DNA of 64,000 nt from Pseudomonas sp. PDM18 (lineage in GTDB: Bacteria > Pseudomonadota > Gammaproteobacteria > Pseudomonadales > Pseudomonadaceae). Below the pieces are notes generated by a model. The model did no database searches, had not been told where the DNA came from, and was given only the letters and a program-made list of their open reading frames with translations. Location: the NCBI RefSeq assembly GCF_014852585.1, contig NZ_JACVBX010000008.1, positions 124,001 to 188,000 of the forward strand, read 5' to 3'. The translations under genes and the position numbers were made by a program. Shown in pieces: positions 9,726-19,500 of this stretch (positions are counted from its first letter, which is position 1; each line of letters opens with the position of its first letter).

Positions 9726-10865
9726 TTATAGGCAGTAATGACGGATCAGTCCGCGCAGCAGATCCACGCATGGCTCGATGCGGTCGAGCTCGAGGTGTTC
9801 GTCCGGCTGGTGGGCGCAGGCGATGTCGCCAGGGCCCAGAACCAGGGTCTGGCAGCCGAGCTGCTGAAGATACGGTGCTTCGGTGCCAAAGGCTACCGCT
9901 TCCGCCGGATGCCCGGTCAGACTTTCGGCCAACCGCACCAGCTCGCTCTGCGCCGGTTCCTCGAAGGGCGGAACGGCGGGGAACAGCGGCGCGTAGTCGA
10001 TCTTCACGGCATGGCGTTCGGCGACCGGTTTGAGCCGCTCGCGGATGGCCTGGCGCAGGGTTTCGGGCTGCATGCCAGGCAGCGGTCGCAGGTCGAATTC
10101 CAGCGCGCACTGGCCGCAGATGCGGTTGGGGTTGTCGCCGCCGTGGATGCAGCCCAGGTTCAGGGTCGGCTGCGGCACGCTGAATTGCGGGTTGTTGAAC
10201 TCCTGCTGCCACTGGCTGCGCAGGCCCTGCAGCTCACCCATCACCGCCAGCATCGCCTCCAGCGCGCTGCGCCCCAGGCTCGGGTCGGAGGAATGGCCGC
10301 TCTGCCCGAGGATATCGATGCGCTCCATCATCACGCCCTTATGCAGGCGGATCGGCCTGAGGTTGGTCGGCTCGCCGATCACCGCCGCGCGGCCCAGCGG
10401 CCGCCCGGCCTCGGCCAGGGCGCGGGCGCCGGCCATGGAGCTTTCCTCGTCGCAGGTGGCGAGGATGATCAGCGGCTGTTTGAAAGGCTGCTCCAGCAGC
10501 GGCAGCAATGCCTCGATGGCCAGGGCGAAGAAGCCTTTCATGTCGCAGGAACCCAGGCCGAACCAGCGCCCATCACGCTCGGTCAGACCCAGCGGGTCGC
10601 TTTTCCACAAGGCTTCGTCGTAGGGCACGGTATCGGTGTGCCCGGCCAGCACCAGGCCGCCGGGGCCGCTGCCCAGGGTCGCGACCAGGTTGAACTTGCC
10701 CTGCGACACCGGCTGCATCTCGCAGGCAAAGCCCAGGTCGACCAGCCAGTTACCCAGCAACTCGACCACCGGGCGGTTGGACTGGTCCAGTGCGGGCTGG
10801 GTGCAGCTGACCGAGGGGATTGAGATCAGCTCGGCGAAGCGTTGTTTGAGCGGCGGCAACAGCAT
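9726..10865 (-). CDS. argE: Acetylornithine deacetylase (M20 family)
   Basis: Zinc-dependent hydrolase that releases ornithine from N-acetylornithine, or a related acetylated substrate, in arginine metabolism. The 379-residue protein has the M20 motifs AGHTDTVPYD (metal His/Asp) near residue 80, DMKGFFAL, and TCDEESSMAG with the Glu-Glu pair. The frame is open 306 bases further upstream, but the ATG at 10865 follows GGAGAAAG and gives the family N-terminus MLLPPLKQRF. Pseudomonas also uses ArgJ recycling, so the precise physiological role of ArgE here is not certain. Confidence 0.92.
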   Translation of the reverse strand: MLLPPLKQRFAELISIPSVSCTQPALDQSNRPVVELLGNWLVDLGFACEMQPVSQGKFNLVATLGSGPGGLVLAGHTDTVPYDEALWKSDPLGLTERDGRWFGLGSCDMKGFFALAIEALLPLLEQPFKQPLIILATCDEESSMAGARALAEAGRPLGRAAVIGEPTNLRPIRLHKGVMMERIDILGQSGHSSDPSLGRSALEAMLAVMGELQGLRSQWQQEFNNPQFSVPQPTLNLGCIHGGDNPNRICGQCALEFDLRPLPGMQPETLRQAIRERLKPVAERHAVKIDYAPLFPAVPPFEEPAQSELVRLAESLTGHPAEAVAFGTEAPYLQQLGCQTLVLGPGDIACAHQPDEHLELDRIEPCVDLLRGLIRHYCL

Positions 10866-11052
10866 GGCTTTCTCCAGAAGATGGACTCCACTATGGACCA
10901 TGCGGCGGTGCGGTAAAACCTCGCGGCGCCCGGCAGGAACCCCGAAGTCCTGTAAACTGCATGACTTTGAAGTCTTTTTCGCGCCCGTCGTTCCGTCCCT
11001 CCTCCAACAGGTCGGAAATTCGGGCGCGGCCGCTCTGACCCGGACCCCCGCC

Positions 11053-12417
11053 ATGCAGAAAGAAACCGAAATCAAATTGCGCGCCAGCCGCGAGACCCTC
11101 GAAGCCCTGCGCGACCACCCTGCACTGAAGAAGCGCAACAAATCCGGCTGGGAGCCCCGCGAGCTGTTCAATCAGTACTACGACACTCCCGCCCGCGACC
11201 TGGCCCGCGCCCGCGTGGCGCTGCGCGTGCGCAAGGATGGCGAGCAGTTCATCCAGACCCTGAAGACCCGCGGCCAGAGCGTGGCCGGCTTGTCCGAGCG
11301 CAACGAATGGGATTGGTACCTGGAGAAGAACAAGCTCGACCTGAAGAAGCTCGACGACCAGTGCTGGCCGGCCGCGCTGGCGGATTTGGACAAGAAGTCC
11401 CTGAAACCGATCTTCAGCACCGACTTCACCCGCCAGCGCGCCGAGATCGCCTGGGGCCGCGGCAAGGCCAAGGTGGTGATCGAGGCCGCGCTGGACCTGG
11501 GCAAGGTCATCGCCGGCAAGCAGGAAGAGGAAATCTGCGAGCTGGAACTGGAGCTGCGCCAGGGCGAGCCCGAGGCGCTGCTGGAGCTGGCCATCGAACT
11601 GGCCGCGGACCTGGCGCTGATGCCCTGCGACATCAGCAAGGCCGAGCGCGGCTACCGCCTGTTCGACCCGGCCAGCTACAACATCCAGCCCGATACCCAG
11701 AAGCTGCTGCATGAAACCCCACTGGATGGCGCCTTCGCCGCACTGTCCTGGTCGCTGCTGGGCAGCAGCCAGCGCCTCGCCGAGCAATACCGTTTCAACG
11801 GCCACTGGAGCCTGCTGGAAAGCTGGCTGCAGCAGTTGGTCGACCTCCGCGCCCTGCTCGGCAGCCTTGGCCAGGCCGTGCCGCGCGCCAGCACCCGCGA
11901 GCTGCGCGCCGCCCTCGACGCGCTGATCGCCGACTGGCAGCCGCGCATCGAACAGGGTCACCATGACGAATCCGTGCGCCAGCAGATGCCGGCGGCCTTT
12001 CGTGAGGAACTGGCCAACGTGCGCTGGGGTCAGTTCTCCCTGAGCACTTCGCGCTGGCTGCTGGGCAAGGCCTGGACCCTTGAGCGCAACGAACGCGCCA
12101 ATCGCCTGGGCGGCTCCGCCGTCGGCAAGTGGCTGCAGCGCACCCTGGCCGAAGAGGCCCAGGCCATGCCGCTGCAACGCGCCCAGCAACTGCCCGAGGT
12201 ACTCGCCGACCAACTGCCGCGCCTGCAGCGCATGCTGGTCTGGCTGCGCCTGGCGCGCGGCGTGCTGGAGCTGCCGGAAACCGATCGCCTGTACGGCGAG
12301 CTGGCCAAGCTGCAGGAGCTGCTCGTCACTCCCGACGCCGAGGGGCGCCTGGATGCCCTCGCGGCCCAGGCCCATACTGTGCTGACCCTCAAGCCGTGGA
12401 AGGCGCTTTTGAAATAA
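11053..12417 (+). CDS. CYTH-CHAD domain protein (triphosphate tunnel metalloenzyme)
   Basis: A 454-residue protein. An N-terminal CYTH domain (about 1-205) opens with the signature ETEIK (ExExK) that binds triphosphate and metal in the tunnel. The C-terminal half (about 220-454) is a CHAD-type helical domain, a fold associated with polyphosphate. The architecture is that of YgiF-like inorganic triphosphatases. The open frame extends upstream, but MQKETEIKL is the family start; its ribosome site is weak. Inorganic triphosphatase activity is inferred from the family. Confidence 0.87.
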   Translation: MQKETEIKLRASRETLEALRDHPALKKRNKSGWEPRELFNQYYDTPARDLARARVALRVRKDGEQFIQTLKTRGQSVAGLSERNEWDWYLEKNKLDLKKLDDQCWPAALADLDKKSLKPIFSTDFTRQRAEIAWGRGKAKVVIEAALDLGKVIAGKQEEEICELELELRQGEPEALLELAIELAADLALMPCDISKAERGYRLFDPASYNIQPDTQKLLHETPLDGAFAALSWSLLGSSQRLAEQYRFNGHWSLLESWLQQLVDLRALLGSLGQAVPRASTRELRAALDALIADWQPRIEQGHHDESVRQQMPAAFREELANVRWGQFSLSTSRWLLGKAWTLERNERANRLGGSAVGKWLQRTLAEEAQAMPLQRAQQLPEVLADQLPRLQRMLVWLRLARGVLELPETDRLYGELAKLQELLVTPDAEGRLDALAAQAHTVLTLKPWKALLK

Positions 12418-12472
12418 GCTGGCCCGGCATTGCTGCGGGCCTGTGACCCGCCACTGGAAGTAGGGAGTCCGC

Positions 12473-14257
12473 ATGTCCGTCTTTGCCTCATCCGCCCAGG
12501 ACCGCCCGCTCGACCTGGGCGACATCCTGCGCGAGCTGGTCACCCAGGGCCGCGTTGCCCAGGATGACGCCGAGCAGTGCCTGGCGATCCGCCGCAGCGC
12601 CGTGAAGAACCAGCAGCACCCGCTGGAGTTCCTCGCGGCGCAGCAGGTCGCGGACCGCCAGCGGCCGGGGCACAAGCTGGACCTGGACACCCTGGTGAGG
12701 TGGCTGGCGGACTTTTCCGGGCAGCCCTACCTGCGCATCGACCCACTGAAGATCGACGTCGCCGCGGTCACCCCGCTGATGTCCTACGCCTTCGCCCAGC
12801 GCCACCAGATCCTCGCGGTCGCGGTCGCGCCGGATGAAGTCACCATCGCCAGCGCCCAGCCGTTCGTGCATGCCTGGGAAAGCAACCTCACCCACGTGCT
12901 CAAGCGCCCGATCAAGCGCGTGGTCGCCAACCCGGTGGATATCCAGCGCTTCACCGTGGAGTTCTACCGCCTGGCCAAGTCGGTGACCGGCGCCAGCTCC
13001 GGTGACCAGAAAATCAGCGGAGTCGGCAACTTCGAGCAGTTGCTCAACCTGGGCGCCAGCGACCAGGAGCCTGATGCCAACGACGCGCACATCGTCACCA
13101 TCGTCGACTGGCTGTTCCAGTACGCCTTCCAGCAACGCGCCAGCGATATCCACATCGAGCCGCGCCGCGAGCAGGGCACCGTGCGCTTCCGCATCGACGG
13201 CGTGCTGCACAATGTCTACCAGTTCCCGCCGCAGGTCAGCATGGCGGTGGTCAGCCGCCTTAAGTCCCTGGGCCGGATGAACGTCGCCGAGAAGCGCAAG
13301 CCGCAGGACGGCCGGGTCAAGACCAAGACCCCGGACGGCGCCGAAGTGGAGCTGCGCCTGTCGACCCTGCCCACGGCTTTCGGCGAAAAGATGGTGATGC
13401 GGATCTTCGACCCCGAAGTACTGCTCAAGTCCTTCGACCAGCTTGGCTTCTCCCCCGACGACCTGCGCCGCTGGGAGAGCATGACCAGCCAGCCCAACGG
13501 CATCATCCTGGTCACCGGACCGACCGGTTCGGGCAAGACCACCACGCTCTACACCACGCTCAAGCAGCTTGCCACGGATGAAGTGAACCTCTGCACCATC
13601 GAGGACCCGATCGAGATGATCGAGCCTTCGTTCAACCAGATGCAGGTGCAGCACAACATCGACCTGACCTTCGCCAGCGGCGTGCGCGCCCTGCTGCGTC
13701 AGGACCCGGACATCATCATGGTCGGCGAGATCCGAGACCTGGAGACCGCCGAGATGGCGATTCAGGCGGCACTCACCGGCCACCTGGTGCTCTCCACCCT
13801 GCACACCAACGACTCGCCCACCGCCATCACCCGCCTGCTGGAATTGGGCGTGCCCTACTACCTGATCCGCGCCACCGTGCTCGGCGTCATGGCCCAGCGC
13901 CTGGTGCGCACCCTGTGCCCGCACTGCAAGGCGCCGATGGAGCTGCACGAGGAAGACTGGCAGGAAGTCACCCGCCCGTGGAACGCCCCGCTGCCCACCG
14001 GCGCGCACCAGGCGGTCGGCTGCCTGGAATGCCGCGACACCGGCTACCGCGGGCGCGCCGGCGTCTACGAGATCATGCTGCTGAGCGAGTCGCTGAAGGA
14101 ATTGATCACTGCCGACACCGACCTCATCCCGCTGCGTCGCCAAGCCTTCAAGGAAGGTATGCGCAGCTTGCGGCTATCCGGTGCGCAGAAGGTTGCCGCC
14201 GGCCTGACGACCATCGAGGAAGTCATGCGGGTCACCCCGCAGAGCGAGCAGAAGTAA
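12473..14257 (+). CDS. GspE/PilB-type secretion ATPase, solitary
   Basis: A 594-residue member of the type II secretion / type IV pilus assembly ATPase family. The N-terminal GspE_N (MshEN)-like region spans about 1-150. The ATPase core carries Walker A GPTGSGKT (349-356), Asp box and Walker B (IIMVGEIRD), and His box (LSTLHTND). A tetracysteine zinc motif follows (CPHC ... CLEC). AGGGAG precedes the ATG. It follows the CYTH-CHAD gene after 55 bp. No pseudopilin, secretin or GspF-like gene is near, so its partner machine must be encoded elsewhere. PAO1 has an equally isolated homologue at the corresponding place. Confidence 0.9.
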   Translation: MSVFASSAQDRPLDLGDILRELVTQGRVAQDDAEQCLAIRRSAVKNQQHPLEFLAAQQVADRQRPGHKLDLDTLVRWLADFSGQPYLRIDPLKIDVAAVTPLMSYAFAQRHQILAVAVAPDEVTIASAQPFVHAWESNLTHVLKRPIKRVVANPVDIQRFTVEFYRLAKSVTGASSGDQKISGVGNFEQLLNLGASDQEPDANDAHIVTIVDWLFQYAFQQRASDIHIEPRREQGTVRFRIDGVLHNVYQFPPQVSMAVVSRLKSLGRMNVAEKRKPQDGRVKTKTPDGAEVELRLSTLPTAFGEKMVMRIFDPEVLLKSFDQLGFSPDDLRRWESMTSQPNGIILVTGPTGSGKTTTLYTTLKQLATDEVNLCTIEDPIEMIEPSFNQMQVQHNIDLTFASGVRALLRQDPDIIMVGEIRDLETAEMAIQAALTGHLVLSTLHTNDSPTAITRLLELGVPYYLIRATVLGVMAQRLVRTLCPHCKAPMELHEEDWQEVTRPWNAPLPTGAHQAVGCLECRDTGYRGRAGVYEIMLLSESLKELITADTDLIPLRRQAFKEGMRSLRLSGAQKVAAGLTTIEEVMRVTPQSEQK

Positions 14258-14383
14258 GCCGCCGGTCAGCCGCCTGAGGAAAACTCCGCGGGCGCCTGCC
14301 GGACTTTCCGGCGTTGCCAGCCCGGCGCGCCGGTTCGGTTACACTCGATCTTCATCCTCCACGCCAGACAAGGAGTCTTTTGC

Positions 14384-15310
14384 ATGGAAATCGGCAGCGT
14401 CGCCCTGCTCTTCGTCATCCTCGCCATCGTCATCGTCCTCATGGGGTTCAAGGTCGTGCCCCAGGGCTACGAATGGACCATCGAGCGCTTCGGCCGTTAT
14501 ACCGTCACCTTGAAGCCGGGCCTGAGCATCATCATTCCTGTGGTGGACCGTGTCGGGCAGAAGATCAACATGATGGAGCGCGTGCTCGACGTGCCGCCGC
14601 AGGAGGCCATCAGCGCCGATAATGCCATCGTGCAGATCGACGCCGTGTGCTTCTTCCAGGTGGTCGACGCGGCGCAGGCGGCCTATGAAGTGAGCGGGCT
14701 GGAAAACGCCGTGCGCAACCTGGTGATGACCAATATCCGCACCGTGCTCGGCTCCATGGAACTGGACCACATGCTCAGCCAGCGCGACGCGATCAACGAG
14801 CGCCTGTTGCGTACCGTCGACGAGGCCACCGCGCCCTGGGGCCTGAAGGTCACCCGTATCGAGATCAAGGACATCAGCCCGCCGGCCGACCTGGTGGAAG
14901 CCATGGCCAGCCAGATGAAGGCCGAGCGCTTGAAGCGCGCGCAGATCCTCGAAGCCGAAGGCCGCCGCGCCGCGGAAATCCTCACCGCCGAGGGCAAGAA
15001 GCAGGCACAGATCCTCGAAGCCGAGGGCCTGCGCCAGGCGGCGTTCCTCGAATCCGAAGCCCGCGAGCGTCAGGCCGAGGCGGAAGCCAAGGCGACCGAG
15101 GTAGTCTCCGCGGCCATTGCCAACGGCAACGTGCAGGCGGTGAACTACTTCGTCGCACAGAAGTACGTCGACGCCCTCGGCCAGTTGGCCAGTTCGAACA
15201 ACAGCAAGATCGTGCTGATGCCGCTGGAGGCCAGCCAGGTGATCGGCGCCGTCGGCGGCATCGGCGAGATCGTCAAGGCCACCTTCGGCGAAACCAAGGG
15301 CCGTAGCTGA
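14384..15310 (+). CDS. SPFH/stomatin-like (band 7) membrane protein
   Basis: A 308-residue slipin/QmcA-type protein. One N-terminal membrane helix (about 4-24) is followed by an SPFH/band-7 domain (about 25-190; [14 protein letters not shown]). An Ala/Glu/Lys-rich coiled-coil (about 185-245) and a conserved C-terminus complete it. Such proteins form oligomeric scaffolds in membrane microdomains and recruit proteases. AAGGAG precedes the ATG. The stop overlaps the NfeD-like start by one base (TGATG), the usual translationally coupled stomatin/NfeD pair. Confidence 0.92.
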   Translation: MEIGSVALLFVILAIVIVLMGFKVVPQGYEWTIERFGRYTVTLKPGLSIIIPVVDRVGQKINMMERVLDVPPQEAISADNAIVQIDAVCFFQVVDAAQAAYEVSGLENAVRNLVMTNIRTVLGSMELDHMLSQRDAINERLLRTVDEATAPWGLKVTRIEIKDISPPADLVEAMASQMKAERLKRAQILEAEGRRAAEILTAEGKKQAQILEAEGLRQAAFLESEARERQAEAEAKATEVVSAAIANGNVQAVNYFVAQKYVDALGQLASSNNSKIVLMPLEASQVIGAVGGIGEIVKATFGETKGRS

Positions 15311-15756
15311 TGGCCGCCTTTCTCCAGAACCTCGGCTTCTGGGACTGGCTGGGCCTGGGCATCGTCCTGCTGATCCTGGAAATCTTCGGTGCCGGCGGCT
15401 ACCTGCTGTGGATCGGCATCGCTGCGGCGCTGACCGGCGTGCTGTCGTTCCTGCTGCCGGGGCTGGACTGGGTCTGGCAGTGCCTGGCCTTCGGCGTGCT
15501 GGCGATCCTCACCGCGCTGTACTGGTGGAACCACCAGCGCGTCAACAAGCGCCAGGCCGTGCCCTCCAGCCTCAACCGCCGCGGCAGCGAGCTGGTCGGC
15601 CGGCAGTTCGCCCTGCACGACGCCATCGTCGGCGGTCGCGGCAAGATCCGCGTCGGCGACAGCGTCTGGCTGGTCAGCGGGCCGGACCTGCCGGTGGGCG
15701 CGCAGGTGCGCGTGACCGGGCAGGATGGTGTGCTGCTGCTCGTCGAGCCAATCTGA
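15310..15756 (+). CDS. NfeD-like membrane protein
   Basis: A 148-residue short NfeD. Two to three hydrophobic helices (about 10-75) are followed by a soluble C-terminal OB-fold domain (about 90-148; LVGRQFALHD ... GQDGVLLLVEPI). It overlaps the stomatin-like gene by one base. NfeD proteins act with SPFH partners in membrane quality control. The long NfeD serine-protease domain is absent. A REP element and a bidirectional terminator follow. Confidence 0.9.
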   Translation: MAAFLQNLGFWDWLGLGIVLLILEIFGAGGYLLWIGIAAALTGVLSFLLPGLDWVWQCLAFGVLAILTALYWWNHQRVNKRQAVPSSLNRRGSELVGRQFALHDAIVGGRGKIRVGDSVWLVSGPDLPVGAQVRVTGQDGVLLLVEPI

Positions 15757-15776
15757 GCGCCGATCAAACCGGTATC

Positions 15777-15800
15777 TGTAGGAGCGAGCTTGCTCGCGAA
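15777..15800 (+). repeat. Pseudomonas REP element
   Basis: TGTAGGAGCGAGCTTGCTCG followed by CGAA is the common Pseudomonas repetitive extragenic palindrome. It lies just after the nfeD-like gene. An inverted copy is at 31307-31326. Confidence 0.85.
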
Positions 15801-15865
15801 CCTGCCCCCGCTGCGGAGTTCGGTTCGAGCAAGGACCAGGCGCCCCTTTCGGTCCTACGAAAAGC

Positions 15866-15893
15866 AAAAAAGCCGCCCCAGGGCGGCTTTTTT
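15866..15893. terminator. Bidirectional rho-independent terminator
   Basis: AGCCGCCC pairs with GGGCGGCT around a CA turn, with A-runs on the left and T-runs on the right. It serves both nfeD-like (+) and lgt (-). Confidence 0.9.
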
Positions 15894-15907
15894 CATTCAG
15901 GCGAAAC

Positions 15908-16708
15908 TCAGCTCGCGGTCGGCTGCGCCGGGGCGCGGCGGTAAGCCCAGACCATCAGCGCGATGCCGCCCAGGACCATCGGTACGCACAGCACCTGGCC
16001 CATGGTCAGCCAACCCCACGCCAGGTAGCCCAGCTGGGCATCCGGCACACGGACGAACTCGACGATGAAGCGGAAGATGCCGTAGCACAGCACGAACAGG
16101 CCGGATACCGAGGCGGTCGGGCGCGGCTTGCGGGTGAACAGCCAGAGCACGACGAACAGCGCGACGCCTTCCAGCGCGAACTGGTACAGCTGCGACGGGT
16201 GGCGCGGCTCCGGGCCGCCGGTGGGGAAGATCATCGCCCAAGGCACGTCGGTCACCTTGCCCCACAGCTCGCCATTGATGAAGTTGCCAATGCGCCCGGC
16301 GCCGAGGCCGATCGGCACCAGCGGCGCAATCAGGTCCATCAGCTGGAAGAAGCTCTTGTTGTTGCGCTTGCCGAACCACCAGGTGGCCAGCATCACGCCG
16401 ATCAACCCGCCGTGGAACGACATGCCGCCCTTCCACACCTCGAAGATCAGCGTCGGGTTGGCGATGTACTCGTCCAGGTTGTAGAACAGCACGTAGCCCA
16501 GGCGACCGCCCAGGACCACACCGCACGCCACCCAGAAGACCAGGTCGGAGAGTTTCTCCTTGGTCCAGGTCGGATCGAAATCCTTCAGTTTGCGCGACGC
16601 CAGCAGCCAGGCGCCACCGATGCCGATCAGGTACATCAGGCCGTACCAGTGGATTTTCAGCGGCCCGAGCGCTACGGCAACCGGGTCGATCTGTGGATAA
16701 GGCAGCAT
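15908..16708 (-). CDS. lgt: Prolipoprotein diacylglyceryl transferase
   Basis: Integral inner-membrane enzyme that transfers diacylglyceryl from phosphatidylglycerol to the lipobox cysteine of prolipoproteins. The 266 residues show about seven membrane helices, the early PHW-like element IHWYGLMYL, the HGG segment (MSFHGGLIG) and the Lgt signature [13 protein letters not shown]. It lies 23 bp after the TauE/SafE gene on the same strand. In PAO1 lgt is followed by thyA. Here it is followed by a terminator, a REP and a convergent NfeD gene, marking a synteny break. Confidence 0.96.
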   Translation of the reverse strand: MLPYPQIDPVAVALGPLKIHWYGLMYLIGIGGAWLLASRKLKDFDPTWTKEKLSDLVFWVACGVVLGGRLGYVLFYNLDEYIANPTLIFEVWKGGMSFHGGLIGVMLATWWFGKRNNKSFFQLMDLIAPLVPIGLGAGRIGNFINGELWGKVTDVPWAMIFPTGGPEPRHPSQLYQFALEGVALFVVLWLFTRKPRPTASVSGLFVLCYGIFRFIVEFVRVPDAQLGYLAWGWLTMGQVLCVPMVLGGIALMVWAYRRAPAQPTAS

Positions 16709-16731
16709 CCGCTACTCCTGTGGATTGGAAC

Positions 16732-17514
16732 TCAGATCAGGAAACTCAAGCCCACGCCGAACAGCAGCAGGGCGAACAAACGCTTGAGCACCAGGGGTGG
16801 CAGGCGATGGGCCAGCCGTGCCCCGATGCGGGCGAAGAACATGCTGGTAACGGCAATGCCCACCAGCGCCGGGAGGTAGACGAAGCCCAGGCTCATCTCC
16901 GGCAGCTGGTCGTTGTGCCAGCCGACAGCAATGAAGGATATCGCGCCGGCGATGGCGATCGGCAGACCGCAGGCCGAGGAAGTCGCAACCGCCTGTTGCA
17001 TGGAGACGCCACGCCAGGCCAGGAAAGGCACGGTCAGCGAGCCGCCGCCAATACCGAAAATGGCCGAAGCCCAGCCCACCACGCCGCCCGCCATGCCCAG
17101 CCCGAAGCGTCCCGGCAGGGCGCGACCGCCTTTGGGCTGCAGGCCCAACGCCATCTGGATAGACACCAGCACGGCGAAGGTGCCGATGATCTTCTGCAGC
17201 ACCGGGCCCTGGATCTTCGACGCGGTGATCGCCCCCAGTGCGCTGCCGACCAGGATGCCGACGGTCATCCAGGCGAACACCGGCCAGCGCACCGCGCCGC
17301 GACGATGGTGTTCGAGGATTGAATTGATCGAAGTGAAGACGATGGTCGCCAGAGAAGTGCCGACCGCCATCTGCGTCAGCACATCCGGCGAAAAACCGTG
17401 GGCGCCGAAGCTGAACACCAGGGCCGGGACGATGATCAACCCGCCGCCGACGCCGAACAGGCCGGCTAGCACGCCAGCGCAGGCGCCAAGCACCAGGTAG
17501 AGCACGAACTCCAT
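16732..17514 (-). CDS. TauE/SafE family membrane permease
   Basis: A 260-residue sulfite-exporter-family (TauE/SafE, DUF81) transporter with about eight membrane helices. Two glycine-rich half-repeats are typical of the family: GLFGVGGGLIIVP near residue 20 and IFGIGGGSLTVPFL near residue 155. The frame is open far upstream, but the ATG at 17514 gives the family N-terminus. It is probably co-transcribed with lgt, as in PAO1. The transported anion cannot be read from the sequence. Confidence 0.88.
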   Translation of the reverse strand: MEFVLYLVLGACAGVLAGLFGVGGGLIIVPALVFSFGAHGFSPDVLTQMAVGTSLATIVFTSINSILEHHRRGAVRWPVFAWMTVGILVGSALGAITASKIQGPVLQKIIGTFAVLVSIQMALGLQPKGGRALPGRFGLGMAGGVVGWASAIFGIGGGSLTVPFLAWRGVSMQQAVATSSACGLPIAIAGAISFIAVGWHNDQLPEMSLGFVYLPALVGIAVTSMFFARIGARLAHRLPPLVLKRLFALLLFGVGLSFLI

Positions 17515-17628
17515 GGGCAACCTCGGGCAACAAAGCGGGCATGGTAGCCGAAGGCTCCCGGGCGCTCCAGCCACTCCGGGACATCGGCGGATGTTGATAG
17601 ACTGCCGGAACACCACGGAGTTCGACCC

Positions 17629-18375
17629 ATGTGCCTGATCGTCTTCGCCTGGCGTCCCGGCCACGCCACGCCCCTGATCGTCGCGGCCAACCGCGATGAG
17701 TTCTACGCCCGACCCACCCTGCCGCTGGCAGCCTGGGAGGGATTCCCCGGCGTCTACGCCGGCCGCGATCTGGAGGCCGGTGGTACCTGGCTGGGCGTGG
17801 CGCCGGACGGCCGCTTCGCCGCCCTGACCAACGTGCGCGATCCCGGTCAGCCGGTGGGCCCGCGCTCCCGGGGCGAGCTGGTGGCGGCCTTCCTGCAGGG
17901 CCGGCAGGCGCCGCTTGAGTACCTGCAGCAGGTCGCCCGGCGCGCGACGGATTACAGCGGTTTCAACCTGCTGGTAGGCGACGGCACGCAGCTCTGCTAC
18001 TTCAATCCCCGCGTCGGCCCGCCGGTGGCGGTCGCGCCTGGCGTCCACGGGCTGTCCAACGCCGCGCTGGATACGCCCTGGCCGAAGCTGCTCAGCGCCC
18101 GCCAAGGGCTGGAGGCGGTACTGGACGCACCCGACACCAGCTCACTTGTCGCCCTGCTGCGCGACAACCGCCAGCCCGCCGATGCCGAACTGCCGGAAAC
18201 CGGCGTCGGCCTGGCCACGGAGCGCCTGCTGTCGAGCGTGTTCATCGCCAGCCCGACCTACGGCACTCGCGCCAGCACCGCGCTGATCGTTCATGTGGAC
18301 GGCCGCCGCGAGTTGCTGGAGCACAGCTTCGGCCCCAGTGGCGCGCGCCTGGGCGAAGTTGCCCTGATGGTCTAG
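17629..18375 (+). CDS. NRDE (TANGO2-like) family protein
   Basis: A 248-residue protein beginning MCLIVFAW with AANRDEFYARPT, the NRDE motif of the TANGO2/NRDE family. Cys2 could be exposed after Met removal, as in Ntn-type hydrolases, but this is inference. The biochemical role in bacteria is poorly known; animal TANGO2 is linked to heme/lipid handling. It is divergent from the TauE/SafE gene, and its stop overlaps the stop of the diguanylate cyclase gene by 4 bp. Confidence 0.87.
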   Translation: MCLIVFAWRPGHATPLIVAANRDEFYARPTLPLAAWEGFPGVYAGRDLEAGGTWLGVAPDGRFAALTNVRDPGQPVGPRSRGELVAAFLQGRQAPLEYLQQVARRATDYSGFNLLVGDGTQLCYFNPRVGPPVAVAPGVHGLSNAALDTPWPKLLSARQGLEAVLDAPDTSSLVALLRDNRQPADAELPETGVGLATERLLSSVFIASPTYGTRASTALIVHVDGRRELLEHSFGPSGARLGEVALMV

Positions 18376-19403
18376 CAGGTGACGATGCAGTCGCGCTGGG
18401 CCTTGGCGCGATAGAGCCCGTCGTCCAGCCGACGCAGCATCACCGACAGGTTCTCCCCTGGCTGCATCGCCGTCACAGAGAAGCTGGCGGTGAGCTGGGT
18501 CGGCAGCGAGACGTCGGCCCGGCGCAGGCTCAGGCGCAGCCGCTCGGCCAATTCGCGCGCCGCTTCGCAGGTGGTTTCCGGCAGCAGCACAATGAACTCC
18601 TCGCCGCCCCAGCGGGCGAAACAGTCCTCTTCGCGCAGACGCCGCCGCACCACTTCGGCGACAGCCACCAGCACCCGATCCCCTGCCGGGTGGCCGAGGC
18701 TGTCGTTGATGCGCTTGAAGTGGTCGAGGTCGAACATCATCAGCGAGCAGCCGTGATGGTGCCGTTGCAAGCGCTGCCATTCGGCATGCAGCTGTTGTTC
18801 GAAGCGCCGCCGATTGGCGATCTGCGTCAACGGATCGATCTCGGAAAGGCGTTGGGCGACGGCGGCCTGTTCGGCGAGCGCCTGGTTGGCCTGGCGCAAG
18901 GCCTCTGTGCGTTGCAGCACCAGGTATTCCAGGCTCAGGTTGAGCTGGTGTAGTTCCTGGTTCTTTTCCTGCAGCGCCAGCTCCGCGAGCTTGCGCTCAT
19001 GGATATTGCGGTGTGCGCCGATCATTCGTGTCGGCTTGCCATCGCTATCGAACTCGAAGAAGCGCCCGTGATCGCTGACCCACAGGTAGTTGCCGTCCAG
19101 GCAACGGCAGCGATATTCCTCGCGGTAGACGCCGCTGCGCCCCTGCACATAGGCATCGAAGGCGAACATGACCCGCTCGAAATCATCGGGATGGATGATC
19201 TCGTGCCATGTGGCGACGTTTTCCGGGAGGCTGTCAGGGTCATAGCCAAGCATTGCGTACCACCCCGGACTGCGGGTGACATGGTTGGTGCGGATGTCCC
19301 AGTCCCAGATGCCATCGCTGACGATGCTCAGGGCATAACGCAGGGTGCGGGCGCTGGCGCTGGCGCTGGTTTCCGTGCAGGGGCTTTGGTCGAGCTCTTC
19401 CAT
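18372..19403 (-). CDS. PAS-GGDEF diguanylate cyclase
   Basis: A 343-residue cytoplasmic sensor cyclase that should make c-di-GMP from GTP. A PAS_3-type domain with its PAC motif (about 22-140) is followed by a coiled-coil linker (about 138-185) and a GGDEF domain. The active-site motif is GGEEF at 266-270, and an RxxD inhibitory site (REED, 257-260) lies exactly five residues upstream. Catalysis and product inhibition are therefore both expected. No membrane helix is present. The PAS ligand is unknown. Confidence 0.92.
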   Translation of the reverse strand: MEELDQSPCTETSASASARTLRYALSIVSDGIWDWDIRTNHVTRSPGWYAMLGYDPDSLPENVATWHEIIHPDDFERVMFAFDAYVQGRSGVYREEYRCRCLDGNYLWVSDHGRFFEFDSDGKPTRMIGAHRNIHERKLAELALQEKNQELHQLNLSLEYLVLQRTEALRQANQALAEQAAVAQRLSEIDPLTQIANRRRFEQQLHAEWQRLQRHHHGCSLMMFDLDHFKRINDSLGHPAGDRVLVAVAEVVRRRLREEDCFARWGGEEFIVLLPETTCEAARELAERLRLSLRRADVSLPTQLTASFSVTAMQPGENLSVMLRRLDDGLYRAKAQRDCIVTC

Positions 19404-19500
19404 AAGCTGCGTCCCGGCCGGAGAGCCGGCCTTGTCTCTTCATCCGCCCTGCAGTAATGCACGGTTCCGCGGGGCTCTTTCGCCAGGGGCTGCTGGAGCG

